NCBI RefSeq assembly: GCF_047729875.1
Contig: NZ_CP159826.1
Location: 3,038,001 to 3,102,000, forward strand
Length of the DNA stretch: 64,000 nucleotides
Direction: 5' to 3'
Source: Marimicrobium sp913061115
GTDB lineage: Bacteria > Pseudomonadota > Gammaproteobacteria > Pseudomonadales > Halieaceae
The notes below the pieces were generated by a model. That model was not told the origin of the DNA. It did not search any database and was given only the letters and a program-made list of their open reading frames with translations. A program made the translations under genes and the position numbers. Below are positions 44,325 to 53,767 of this stretch, piece by piece; within the stretch, counting starts at the first letter, position 1; every line of letters begins with the position of its first letter.

Positions 44325-45437
44325 CTATTGTCCGGGATCCACAAAATCTAGCACTTCCAGATCAAAACCAGAAATGGCATTGTACTTTATGGGTGCACCC
44401 ATCAGGTGAATTTTTCCCACGCCCAAATCCTTGAGAATCTGTGAGCCTAGACCCACCTCGTTGTAGGCGTCCGGTGCCACACCGGTCACTGGGCTAGGGT
44501 GCTCTCCCAGCGCCATATCAATACTGGCCAACAGTTGCTCCGGACGCTCAGTGTGCGCCAACAGCACAATCACGCCGCAACCATTTTTCGCCACCGCCTG
44601 CAGGCATTTTCCCAAGCTCCAGGTGGGGTGGCCGGCCATATTGCTGGTGACAAGATCACGCATAACAGATTGCACATGCACCCGCACCAGCGTCGGTTCA
44701 TGCGACTGAATTTCACCTCGCGACAGAGCGACGTGTACTTTCCCGGCGGTCTGGTCTCGATAGGCCGTCAGACGAAACGGGCCGTGATCAGTTTCAATCA
44801 TGCCCTCACGTATGCGGCGAACCGTGCGTTCGTTGACCATGCGAAAATGAATCAGGTTAGCAATAGAACCAATTTTTAAGGCATGTTGGGCCGCAAATTC
44901 ACGCAGTGCCTGGCCATCAGCCACCGAACCGTCGGGCTTTAATATATCCGCGATAACGGCGGCGGGAAGCAAGCCGGCCAGTCGCGCGTAATCGCAGCCT
45001 GCCTCGGTGTGACCCGCCCGCGTCAGCACACCACCGGGCATCGCTGTGAGCGGAAAGATATGCCCTGGCTGCACTATGTCGGCCGGTTGAGCACGAGGTG
45101 CCACCGCAGCCTGCACCGTAGCCGCACGATCGACGGCAGAAATACCGGTATCGATACCAACAGCGCCTTCTATCGAGAGCGTAAAATTAGACTTTTCTCC
45201 CTGCGCGCCGTCGACCATAGGGGGCAAATCCAACTGCTGGCAGCGCTCTTTGGTCAGGGTCAGGCAGATCAACCCACGCGCCTGACGCGCCATAAAGGTG
45301 ACATGCTTGGCCTCACAGTGCTCGCCCGCCACCATCACCACGCCTTCGTTATGACTGTCAGCATCGTCATCAAGCAGCACCACCATGTGCCCCTGGCGAA
45401 TGTCGCTGATCAGTTCGTCTACGCTATTGAGTTCCAT
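44325..45437 (-). CDS. ribBA: RibB-RibA fusion protein, both active sites degenerate
   Basis: A 370-residue fusion: RibB-like (about 1-205) and RibA-like (about 206-370). RibB normally makes dihydroxybutanone phosphate from ribulose 5-phosphate. The canonical DEDRENEGD stretch reads DADSHNEGV (residues 25-33). E. coli Arg37, Glu38 (magnesium ligand) and Asp42 align with Ser28, His29 and Val33. The GTxFT region also reads EKSNFT. The later RAGHTEA motif remains. The RibA half has no C-x10-C-x-C zinc site (SVMRDLVTSNMAGH instead), as known for RibBX-type proteins. The reading frame is clean. ATG lies 3 bases from the ribE stop. Inactivity of one or both halves is inference. Confidence 0.85.
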   Translation of the reverse strand: MELNSVDELISDIRQGHMVVLLDDDADSHNEGVVMVAGEHCEAKHVTFMARQARGLICLTLTKERCQQLDLPPMVDGAQGEKSNFTLSIEGAVGIDTGISAVDRAATVQAAVAPRAQPADIVQPGHIFPLTAMPGGVLTRAGHTEAGCDYARLAGLLPAAVIADILKPDGSVADGQALREFAAQHALKIGSIANLIHFRMVNERTVRRIREGMIETDHGPFRLTAYRDQTAGKVHVALSRGEIQSHEPTLVRVHVQSVMRDLVTSNMAGHPTWSLGKCLQAVAKNGCGVIVLLAHTERPEQLLASIDMALGEHPSPVTGVAPDAYNEVGLGSQILKDLGVGKIHLMGAPIKYNAISGFDLEVLDFVDPGQ

Positions 45438-45439
45438 TC

Positions 45440-46126
45440 CTATTGTTTCCACATGCTCGTATTCAAACCACCCAGAAAACCGTTCTCGGCGAGCGTTTCC
45501 ATGGACAAGCCTTCCGCAGAGGCACTCGCGGCAGCATCTCCTTGTATAAGCCGCTCTAGATAACGGGCGATCACATCGACCTCAAGATTGACGCTGCTAC
45601 CGACTCGATAGTGACCGAACACGGTTTCTGCCATGGTTTGAGGAATAATATTCAGATCGAACTCTGCACCCTTTACTGCATTGACGGTCAGGCTGGTACC
45701 ATCGATGCAGATACTGCCTTTGTGGGCGATATATCTGGCCAGTTGATCCGGCGCGCGCAGCACTACGCGGATAGAGCGAGCATCTTCACTGAGACTCACC
45801 ACTTGGCCGACACCATCAACATGGCCACTGACAATATGCCCACCCAGTCTACTCTGCGGCGTCAGCGCTTTTTCTAGATTCACCACAGAACCCGTCTTTA
45901 GATCGCCCAATGTCGTAAAGTTTAACGTTTCGACAGAAACATCTGCCCAATATCCATCGCCAGACAGTTCAATGACCGTCAGGCACACACCATTGGTACA
46001 GATACTGTCGCCGAGAGCCACGTCATCTAAAGACAGCTTGCCAGTGTCGATACGCAAACGCATATCACCACCGCGAGGCTGCATGTCCGCCACGGTGCCG
46101 ACGGCTTGGATAATTCCTGTAAACAT
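45440..46126 (-). CDS. ribE: riboflavin synthase alpha subunit
   Basis: A 228-residue riboflavin synthase, which dismutates two lumazines to riboflavin. The start MFTGIIQAVG is the invariant N-terminus; 65 further codons upstream are in frame but overlap ribD. Two lumazine-binding halves show the paired motifs SICTNGVCLTV and SICIDGTSLTV. The tail is slightly longer than usual. Part of ribD-ribE-ribBA-ribH. Confidence 0.96.
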   Translation of the reverse strand: MFTGIIQAVGTVADMQPRGGDMRLRIDTGKLSLDDVALGDSICTNGVCLTVIELSGDGYWADVSVETLNFTTLGDLKTGSVVNLEKALTPQSRLGGHIVSGHVDGVGQVVSLSEDARSIRVVLRAPDQLARYIAHKGSICIDGTSLTVNAVKGAEFDLNIIPQTMAETVFGHYRVGSSVNLEVDVIARYLERLIQGDAAASASAEGLSMETLAENGFLGGLNTSMWKQ

Positions 46127-46163
46127 AATAAGTGTGCTCTCACTAACGCCAGTGTGTAACGAA

Positions 46164-47285
46164 CTAACTACTTCGAACGGGAATCGCCGTAAAACACCAG
46201 TCTGTTCCGACTTTGCGAACGTCTTCCCACTGCAACTGCACTTTGTCCGCCATCTTGTCGAGCGGCAACTCCAGCAGGGGACGCGCCCTGTCGCCCAGCA
46301 GGGCGGGAGCCATATAAACAATCAACTCGTCCAACAACCCCGCCTGCAATAGGGCCCCCGCTAAACGCGGACCAGATTCTACCAGAATTTCATTATATTG
46401 CTGCGCCGCAAGGTACTTCATTAAACCCTGCAGATCCAAGCCACTATCACCGCGTGGCAATGCCAGGCGCCCAACGGCGCTGGCAGCGATAGCCGCGGGC
46501 ACCGCAACCGTCTCATCGTGACATAGCAGCGTTGGCGCGGCCCCATCAAGCACCTTGGCATCAGCCGGCGTTTGTAGACGTGAGTCGAGCACCACGCGCA
46601 TTGGCTGACGGCCACTGGCCAGTCGGGTCGCTTCACGTGAGAGGCCCAACTCTTGCGGTCTCACAGTCAGAGCACAATCGTCAGCCAGTACCGTACCCAC
46701 GCCAGTGACAATGGCACAACTCATCGCGCGCAAACGCTGCACGTCCCGTCTTGCGGCAGAACCTGTAATCCACTGACTTTCACCCGAGGCCATGGCCGTA
46801 CGTCCATCCAGAGACATCGCCAATTTAGCCCTCACCCGCCCTCGTCCTCGGCTCATACGTGCAATAAAACCAGGAATGACCCTGCGAGCTTCGCTCTCCA
46901 GCAAACCACACTCCACAGCGATACCCGCCGCACGCAATTGTTCCAGACCAGCGCCTAATACCAATGGATTGGGGTCGGCTAGCGCGACGACAACCCGCGT
47001 GACCCCGGCCTGAATCAGCGCGGCAGAACAGGGGCCCGTTTTGCCCTGATGACTGCACGGCTCCAGTGTCACATAGGCCGTGGAGCCGACCGCGTCACCA
47101 GCATCGCAAAGGGCCTCAATTTCTGCATGGTTGCCGCCCGCCGGACAGGTAAACCCCTCTCCTATCACGCGCCCGTCGCGCACCAGTACGCAACCCACAG
47201 AGGGGTTAGGCGTGGCCGAATATTGCCCGCGCCGCGCTAACTGCAATGCGCGAGCCATCATCTGTATATCAAAAGAAGTATCCAT
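46164..47285 (-). CDS. ribD: riboflavin biosynthesis deaminase-reductase
   Basis: A 373-residue bifunctional RibD. The deaminase domain has HAE (53-55) and zinc Cys77 and Cys86 in PCSHQGKTGPC; the C-terminal reductase begins near 150 (RAKLAMSLDGRTA). It deaminates and reduces the RibA pyrimidine product. It is 21 bases from nrdR, the usual nrdR-ribD order. Confidence 0.96.
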   Translation of the reverse strand: MDTSFDIQMMARALQLARRGQYSATPNPSVGCVLVRDGRVIGEGFTCPAGGNHAEIEALCDAGDAVGSTAYVTLEPCSHQGKTGPCSAALIQAGVTRVVVALADPNPLVLGAGLEQLRAAGIAVECGLLESEARRVIPGFIARMSRGRGRVRAKLAMSLDGRTAMASGESQWITGSAARRDVQRLRAMSCAIVTGVGTVLADDCALTVRPQELGLSREATRLASGRQPMRVVLDSRLQTPADAKVLDGAAPTLLCHDETVAVPAAIAASAVGRLALPRGDSGLDLQGLMKYLAAQQYNEILVESGPRLAGALLQAGLLDELIVYMAPALLGDRARPLLELPLDKMADKVQLQWEDVRKVGTDWCFTAIPVRSS

Positions 47286-47306
47286 AGGCGGGCGTTAAAA
47301 AACCGG

Positions 47307-47771
47307 TCAGTTTGTTGTCGGTTCTGCTTCTAACCGCTCTATTTCGTTGCGAAATTCGGCGATATCCTGAAAACTTCGGTAAACAGAAGCAAATCGCACA
47401 TAGGCAACCTGATCCAGTGTTTTCAAGGTTTCCATCACCAACTCACCCAACACCAATGACTCCACCTCGCGCTCGCCGGTCGCTCGCAGGACCTGTTTAA
47501 TGCTATTAATTTTCGCCTCGATATCCTCAACAGAGACCGGACGCTTCTCTAGGGCGCGCAGCAAACCGGCACGCAGTTTCGTCTCATCGAAAGGCTCACG
47601 GTTACCGTTTTGCTTGATTACCCGAGGCATCACCAGCTCAGCCGTCTCGTAGGTAGTATAACGCTCTGCACAGCTTAGACACTCCCTGCGGCGGCGCACC
47701 TGATTGCCCTCGGCAACCAGCCGGGAGTCGATGACCTTAGTATCTTGTGCGGCGCAAAACGGACAGTGCAT
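47307..47771 (-). CDS. nrdR: ribonucleotide reductase repressor NrdR
   Basis: A 154-residue transcriptional repressor of ribonucleotide reductase genes. Zinc ribbon Cys3/Cys6 and Cys31/Cys34 (CPFC, CLSC) lead into an ATP-cone (about 49-139) that senses dATP/ATP. It heads the riboflavin gene cluster. The 213 bases behind it (47772-47984) before glyA show no gene; no FMN riboswitch was seen. Confidence 0.96.
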   Translation of the reverse strand: MHCPFCAAQDTKVIDSRLVAEGNQVRRRRECLSCAERYTTYETAELVMPRVIKQNGNREPFDETKLRAGLLRALEKRPVSVEDIEAKINSIKQVLRATGEREVESLVLGELVMETLKTLDQVAYVRFASVYRSFQDIAEFRNEIERLEAEPTTN

Positions 47772-47984
47772 CTGCGAGTCTCGTTAATCTAAGTCTATGA
47801 ACAGTAACACATTTTTAGTGTTCCCGACTTGACTCATTTAAGGTACACATCAGGCAACGACGAACGCCTGCGGGCTCGCTACTCGAAGCCCGAGGGTTGA
47901 TGAGTGAGCGCACACCCCATCGAGCATCCATAGCATGCAAAAGAGAGTATGAAGCCGCTGTCAGTTGCCGGCGAACTAAGCGCG

Positions 47985-49247
47985 TTAGCCGTAAACCGGA
48001 AAGCGCTGACAAATTTCCAGCACTTTAGCCTTTACTGCAACAATCACCGCCTCGGACGTACCATTCTCAAGCGACTCCAACACATCACACATCCAGCCGG
48101 TGAGCTCGATAGACTCTGCTTCACCAAATCCACGGGTCGTAATGGCAGGTGTGCCGACGCGCAGACCTGACGTGACGAACGGAGAACGCGGGTCGTTGGG
48201 CACCGCATTCTTATTGACGGTGATGTTAGCGTCGCCCAGAGCCGCATCGGCATCTGTACCGGTATAGGGCTTGCCAATCAGGTCGACCAGCATCAGGTGA
48301 TTCTCGGTGCCACCCGAGACAATCTTGATACCCCGTTTGATAAAGGTGGCCGCCATCGCCTTGGCATTCTTGACGACCTGCTTTTGGTACTCGACAAACT
48401 CAGGGCTCTGAGCTTCCTTGAAACTCACAGCTTTGGCTGCGATCACATGCATCAGCGGCCCTCCCTGAATTCCGGGGAATATCGCAGAGTTAAATTTCTT
48501 CTCCAGCGCCGCATTTGCCTTAGCTAAAATAATCCCACCGCGCGGGCCGCGCAGCGTTTTGTGAGTGGTGGACGTCACGACATCGGCGAAGGGCACCGGA
48601 TTGGGGTAGATGCCGGCGGCAATAAGGCCCGACACGTGGGCCATATCGACCAAGAGGTACGCACTGACTTTGTCGGCGATCTCTCGAAAACGTGCCCAGT
48701 CGACAATCTGGGAGTAAGCGGAAAAGCCAGCCACGATCATTTTTGGCTTGTGCTCCAGCGCCAGCGCCTCTACCTGGTCGTAGTCTATCTCACCCGTCTC
48801 GGCGTTCAGTCCATATTGGATGGCGTTGTATGTCTTGCCGGAAAAGTTAGGCTTGGCACCGTGAGTCAGGTGACCACCGTCCGCCAGGCTCATGCCTAGT
48901 ATGGTGTCGCCCGCGTTACACAGCGCCAGATAGACGGCAGCGTTGGCCTGAGAGCCAGAGTGGGGCTGAACATTCGCATAATCTGCGCCGTACAGTGCCT
49001 TGACGCGCTCAATGGCCAGCACCTCGGCTTTATCGACATACTCACAACCACCGTAGTAACGCTTACCGGGGTAACCTTCAGCGTATTTATTAGTCAGAGC
49101 AGAGCCCTGGGCTTGCATCACGCGCGGACTGGCGTAGTTCTCAGACGCTATAAGCTCGATATGGTCTTCCTGGCGACGTTCTTCTTCTGCGATAGCGCTA
49201 AAGATCTCATCGTCGAACCCTTCAATAGTCATGTTGTTATCAAACAT
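47985..49247 (-). CDS. glyA: serine hydroxymethyltransferase
   Basis: A 420-residue PLP enzyme that interconverts serine and glycine with tetrahydrofolate. TSTTHKTLRGPRGG has the PLP Lys230. The start MFDNNMTIEG follows AGAGGGAT at the right distance. It is a single gene, divergent from ettA. A glycine riboswitch was not seen upstream. Confidence 0.97.
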   Translation of the reverse strand: MFDNNMTIEGFDDEIFSAIAEEERRQEDHIELIASENYASPRVMQAQGSALTNKYAEGYPGKRYYGGCEYVDKAEVLAIERVKALYGADYANVQPHSGSQANAAVYLALCNAGDTILGMSLADGGHLTHGAKPNFSGKTYNAIQYGLNAETGEIDYDQVEALALEHKPKMIVAGFSAYSQIVDWARFREIADKVSAYLLVDMAHVSGLIAAGIYPNPVPFADVVTSTTHKTLRGPRGGIILAKANAALEKKFNSAIFPGIQGGPLMHVIAAKAVSFKEAQSPEFVEYQKQVVKNAKAMAATFIKRGIKIVSGGTENHLMLVDLIGKPYTGTDADAALGDANITVNKNAVPNDPRSPFVTSGLRVGTPAITTRGFGEAESIELTGWMCDVLESLENGTSEAVIVAVKAKVLEICQRFPVYG

Positions 49248-49420
49248 GCTTATCCCTCTCATTGGTGACAGGGCAGATGTAATCTACCCCAGATGGCAAC
49301 CGCGTATTTTACCCGAAACGCGAGCTCGATATAAGAGTAGTATGCGATGCAGGCTGAACTATTAACGCTTCTTTTCTGCTAAAATTTTCTTTCTACCATC
49401 AAGACAGCGGACACACCTCA

Positions 49421-51085
49421 ATGGCTCAATACGTCTTCACTATGAACCGGGTCGGCAAAATCGTGCCGCCCAAAAAAACGATCCTGCAGGATATTTCTCT
49501 CTCCTTTTTCCCCGGAGCCAAGATCGGCGTACTGGGCCTCAACGGATCGGGCAAGTCGACCCTGTTGCGCATCATGGCGGGGCTGGATAACGATATCCTT
49601 GGCGAAGCGCGGCCCCAACCCGGCATCAAGATAGGCTATCTTCCCCAGGAACCTCAGCTCAATACAGACAAGGATGTGCGTGGTAATGTCGAAGAAGGGG
49701 TTCAGGAGGCCATCGATGCACTCGGCGGGCTGGAGAAAGTCTACGCCGACTACGCCGAACCTGATGCAGACTTTGATGCACTCGCCAAAGAGCAAGGCCG
49801 ACTCGAAGACATTATTCAGGCCACAGACGCCCACAACCTGGACCACAAATTGGAAGTTGCCGCTGATGCGCTGCGTCTGCCACCGTGGGATGCCAATGTG
49901 GAGACACTGTCGGGGGGTGAACGGCGCCGGGTAGCATTATGCCGCTTGCTCCTCTCCAACCCTGACATGATACTGCTCGACGAGCCAACCAACCACTTGG
50001 ACGCCGAGAGCGTGGCCTGGCTCGAGCGCTTTTTACACGATTTTCCTGGCACTGTGGTGGCCATAACTCACGACCGCTATTTCCTCGATAATGCCGCAGG
50101 CTGGATCTTAGAGCTGGACCGTGGTCGCGGCATTCCGCACGAGGGCAATTACTCGGACTGGCTGGACGCTAAAGAACAACGCTTGGAACTGGAAAAACGC
50201 ACAGAGGCCTCTCATCAAAAAGCCATCCGGTCGGAACTGGAGTGGGTGCGCAGTAATCCCAAGGGTCGTCAAGCCAAAAGCAAAGCACGCCTGCAACGTT
50301 TTGAGGAATTGCAGTCGCAGGATTATCAGACTCGAAACGAGACCAACGAAATCTACATACCTCCGGGACCGCGCTTGGGTGACAGCGTCATCGACGTTAA
50401 AAACCTCCGCAAAAGTTTCGGCGAGCGCCTCCTTTTCGACAATGTCAGCTTCACGGTACCTAAAGGCAGCATAGTAGGCATCATTGGCGCCAACGGCATG
50501 GGTAAATCCACACTGTTCAAAATTTTGATGGGTGCGGAACAGCCCGACAGTGGAGAAGTCAATGTGGGCGAGACGGTTGAGCTAGGTTATGTGGACCAGT
50601 CACGCGATGACCTAGACGGCAGTAAAACCGTATGGGAAGAACTGTCCGACGGCCTGGATATCATCCGTATCGGCAACTATGAAGTGCCCTCTCGGTCCTA
50701 CGTGGGGCGCTTCAATTTCAAGGGCTCGGACCAGCAAAAATTCGTCAAGGATCTCTCCGGCGGCGAGCGCAACCGCCTGCACCTAGCGAAACTATTGCGG
50801 CAGGGCGCCAATGTACTGCTGCTCGACGAACCGACCAACGATCTTGATGTAGAGACGTTGCGTGCGCTGGAGGATGCGCTGCTTGTCTTCCCGGGAGCTG
50901 CCATGGTGATTTCACACGATCGCTGGTTCCTAGACCGTATCGCCACACATATCCTTGCCTACGAAGATGATGGTGGCGTGGTATTTCACGAAGGCAATTT
51001 CACCGATTACGAAGAGGATCGCAAGACACGCCTCGGCGCTGCAGCAGATCAGCCACAGCGGTTGAAGTACCGCAAGCTCAAGTAA
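49421..51085 (+). CDS. ettA: ABC-F ATPase EttA, energy-dependent translational throttle
   Basis: A 554-residue ABC-F protein, without membrane segments. GLNGSGKST (39-47) and GANGMGKST are the Walker A motifs; LSGGERRRVAL and LSGGERNRLHL the signatures; the P-site tRNA interaction motif falls between. It binds the ribosomal E site and gates elongation according to the ATP/ADP ratio. The gene is convergent with radA. Confidence 0.97.
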   Translation: MAQYVFTMNRVGKIVPPKKTILQDISLSFFPGAKIGVLGLNGSGKSTLLRIMAGLDNDILGEARPQPGIKIGYLPQEPQLNTDKDVRGNVEEGVQEAIDALGGLEKVYADYAEPDADFDALAKEQGRLEDIIQATDAHNLDHKLEVAADALRLPPWDANVETLSGGERRRVALCRLLLSNPDMILLDEPTNHLDAESVAWLERFLHDFPGTVVAITHDRYFLDNAAGWILELDRGRGIPHEGNYSDWLDAKEQRLELEKRTEASHQKAIRSELEWVRSNPKGRQAKSKARLQRFEELQSQDYQTRNETNEIYIPPGPRLGDSVIDVKNLRKSFGERLLFDNVSFTVPKGSIVGIIGANGMGKSTLFKILMGAEQPDSGEVNVGETVELGYVDQSRDDLDGSKTVWEELSDGLDIIRIGNYEVPSRSYVGRFNFKGSDQQKFVKDLSGGERNRLHLAKLLRQGANVLLLDEPTNDLDVETLRALEDALLVFPGAAMVISHDRWFLDRIATHILAYEDDGGVVFHEGNFTDYEEDRKTRLGAAADQPQRLKYRKLK

Positions 51086-51145
51086 CTCGTAGCCTTTGCT
51101 TGTGGGCACCCTTAAACTGGAAGAGAAAGCAGGCCAGCTGGAGGG

Positions 51146-52528
51146 TTAATCCAGCGCTGCCAGCGCATCGGCGAGTTTGGATACTGCCGTTATCTCCATC
51201 CCAACAATAGGCCGCTTGGGCGCATTGCCCTTTGGCACAATGGCCCGTTTGAAGCCATGCTTGGCGGCCTCGGCCAGGCGCTCCTGGCCATTAGGGACGG
51301 GCCGAATTTCACCCGACAAACCCACCTCGCCGAAAATAATCATGTCGCTCGGTATGATTCTGTCGCGATAACTCGACACAATGGCCAGCAACAGGGCAAG
51401 GTCTGCACTCGTCTCTAGTACTTTGACGCCGCCCACTACATTCGCAAATACGTCCTGGTCACCGACTTGGAGACCACCGTGACGGTGCAGCACTGCCAGC
51501 AGCATGGCTAATCGGTTTTGTTCCAGCCCGACGGCCACACGGCGTGGGTTGCCCAGCTGGCTGTCGTCCACCAGCGCCTGAATTTCTACCAACAGTGGGC
51601 GCGTGCCCTCCCATACGACCATCACGGCGCTGCCTGAGGCGGGCTCACTGCCACGGTCGAGAAAAATAGCAGAAGGGTTTTTGACCTCACGCATACCCTG
51701 CTCTGTCATCGCAAAAATGCCCAATTCGTTCACGGCACCGAAGCGATTTTTCTGTCCGCGCAGCGTGCGAAAACGGGCATCATCACTGCCGTCCAAAAGA
51801 ATAGAACAGTCGATCATGTGCTCCAGCACCTTGGGGCCTGCAAGGGAGCCGTCCTTGGTGACATGGCCCACTAACAACAACACCATTCCGGTCTGCTTCG
51901 CATAGCGGATCAAGTAGGCGGCACATTCGCGCACCTGCGACACGCTACCCGGGGCAGAGGTGATCTCATCGGTATGCACCACCTGAATAGAATCTACCAC
52001 CAGCACCTTAGGCTTGAGCTCCTGCGCTGCACCGACAATGGCTTCCACGTTGGTCTCGGACATGAGTCGCAGCTTGTCTGTCGGCAATTGCAGGCGCTGC
52101 GCACGCATGGCGATCTGCTGCAGGGATTCCTCCCCGGTGATATACAAGGCCTCCATGGTACAGGCGAGATGGCACATGGTTTGCAGTAGCAGAGTACTCT
52201 TACCGGCGCCCGGATTGCCGCCTATCAGGATGGCCGAACCTGGCACTAATCCACCCCCCAAAACTCGGTCAAACTCTTCTGCGCCGGAGGAGAATCGAGG
52301 CAGATCCTCCAAATTGATATCCTTAAGGACTCTAGCGCTGTCCAGAGTACCGGTGAACCCGGCGAGCTTGCCTCTCACCTGTGCGCCGGCGCGACCCGAT
52401 CCTTTTTCTGGACCGAGCTTGATTTCAGTCAGCGTATTCCAGGCCCCGCAGTCGCCGCATTGACCCTGCCACTTCACATAATCGGAGCCGCAATCGGTGC
52501 ACACAAAGGCAGTCTTTTGTTTTGCCAT
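51146..52528 (-). CDS. radA: DNA repair protein RadA
   Basis: A 460-residue RecA-like helicase of branched recombination intermediates. Zinc finger Cys10, Cys13, Cys24, Cys27; GGNPGAGKSTLL Walker A; GQKNRFG is the RadA-specific KNRFG motif; the C-terminal Lon-like domain follows. Normal length. It is a single gene convergent with ettA and diverges from the DnaT-like gene. Confidence 0.97.
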   Translation of the reverse strand: MAKQKTAFVCTDCGSDYVKWQGQCGDCGAWNTLTEIKLGPEKGSGRAGAQVRGKLAGFTGTLDSARVLKDINLEDLPRFSSGAEEFDRVLGGGLVPGSAILIGGNPGAGKSTLLLQTMCHLACTMEALYITGEESLQQIAMRAQRLQLPTDKLRLMSETNVEAIVGAAQELKPKVLVVDSIQVVHTDEITSAPGSVSQVRECAAYLIRYAKQTGMVLLLVGHVTKDGSLAGPKVLEHMIDCSILLDGSDDARFRTLRGQKNRFGAVNELGIFAMTEQGMREVKNPSAIFLDRGSEPASGSAVMVVWEGTRPLLVEIQALVDDSQLGNPRRVAVGLEQNRLAMLLAVLHRHGGLQVGDQDVFANVVGGVKVLETSADLALLLAIVSSYRDRIIPSDMIIFGEVGLSGEIRPVPNGQERLAEAAKHGFKRAIVPKGNAPKRPIVGMEITAVSKLADALAALD

Positions 52529-52636
52529 TTTTCTTCCAGAAGGACTCAGTTTTTAAGCTGGATAGCGAGGCGCACCGCGCACCGATTCCACGAATGCGGT
52601 ATCCTAACCCACTTGCGACAAGATTCCGGTACCACG

Positions 52637-53767
52637 ATGTCAGATTTTTCCCTGATTCCCGAACGACAGCTGTTGTTTTCCCCGCTTCTGGCGGCAACCA
52701 TTGGCCTTGAGGAGGCCATTTTGTTGCAGCATTTACAGCCATTGTTCGAACATCACAGCCCGCAGACCCGAAACGGCTACGCGTGGCTCAGTGTGGACAG
52801 AACCTTCCTGCTGCGCACCCTACCCTTCTGGAGCGCAGAAGATTTACATCGCATCAGCCGCAGCCTGGCAGATAAGGGCGTGCTGTTGATTGACTCCGCG
52901 CCATTGCATACCGCCACACAACTGGTGTTTGCCCTGAACGAACCGGTTAAGCCGACCGATAAGCCTTCCACATTAGAGCCAGCCCCGTTGGCGCCGACCA
53001 AGCGCAGTGCGGGACTACTGCCGCTGCACTGGTCGCCCAGCGAAGACTTGCTGCAGTTGTTAAGCCTGAACCATAACATACCGCGCCAATTCGCCCTGGA
53101 CCAACTGGAAGATTTCATCTTTTACTGGCGCGAACGCGCAGAGGCTAGCCATGCCTGGGAGAATAGGTTTCGCCAGCACATTATTTCCGCCTGGCGGCGC
53201 CATCAGCAAAATCAGGCAGAATCGTTCCGAGTCCCACCGACCACAACACTGGACAATAACTGGCGCCCCAGCGCGGACGCTATGGAGATCATGGAACGGG
53301 GAGAGATTGAGCGCGAATTTATTGAACAGTCCGTTCCCGAGTTTATCCTGTATTGGCGGGAGCGCGGTGCCAATCCGAAGGAACTCAACTCAAAGTTTAT
53401 CCAGCACATCCGCATACAGTGGGCCAAATACACCTCCAGCCTGGAGCACAGCACAGAGCCCAAACGTATTGCTGACCACTGGCAGCCTTCCGGTGACGTC
53501 TTTGATATTTTGCGCCTGTCCCATATCGATACCCAATTTGCCCAATCACTCGTGCCCGAGTTCATCGTATACTGGCGCGACAGTAACCAGGCGCAGACCT
53601 CCTGGAACAGCAAATTTATCCAACATGTAAAACACCACTGGGCAAAACGTCACCAGATTGAACAAGCGGGACAACGTAATGGCGGACATAAAGAAACGAG
53701 TACAACGGGTCGCACGAGAGATCGAAGCCTCCAGCAAGACCTCACCGACACATCCTGGGCAGAGTGA
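52637..53767 (+). CDS. primosomal protein with three DnaT-like domains
   Basis: A 376-residue protein. The start MSDFSLIPER is chosen because the longer frame overlaps radA. Residues 1-100 look like a winged helix (primosomal DnaT N-terminus or replication-initiator type). Three copies of the DnaT domain follow at about 132-187, 209-262 and 282-335. Each copy has WxPS at its start, (E/D)FIxYWR in the middle and FxQHIxxxW at its end; spacing is 73-77 residues. E. coli DnaT carries one such domain and helps load DnaB at PriA-bound forks. The downstream gene overlaps by 89 bases, an unusually long overlap. Its neighbours are dnaB and the lambda-P-like gene. Role as a helicase-loading factor is inferred from domains and context. 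Confidence 0.75.
   Translation: MSDFSLIPERQLLFSPLLAATIGLEEAILLQHLQPLFEHHSPQTRNGYAWLSVDRTFLLRTLPFWSAEDLHRISRSLADKGVLLIDSAPLHTATQLVFALNEPVKPTDKPSTLEPAPLAPTKRSAGLLPLHWSPSEDLLQLLSLNHNIPRQFALDQLEDFIFYWRERAEASHAWENRFRQHIISAWRRHQQNQAESFRVPPTTTLDNNWRPSADAMEIMERGEIEREFIEQSVPEFILYWRERGANPKELNSKFIQHIRIQWAKYTSSLEHSTEPKRIADHWQPSGDVFDILRLSHIDTQFAQSLVPEFIVYWRDSNQAQTSWNSKFIQHVKHHWAKRHQIEQAGQRNGGHKETSTTGRTRDRSLQQDLTDTSWAE

Noticed and set aside
44325..45437. Sequencing error or frameshift behind the unusual RibB motif
   Set aside because: The flanking reading frame is clean on both sides and the altered region translates sensibly, so the substitutions look real.
47286..49420. FMN or glycine riboswitch near ribD, nrdR or glyA
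   Set aside because: No conserved FMN or glycine aptamer sequence is visible in the gaps; the riboflavin genes run as one tight cluster.
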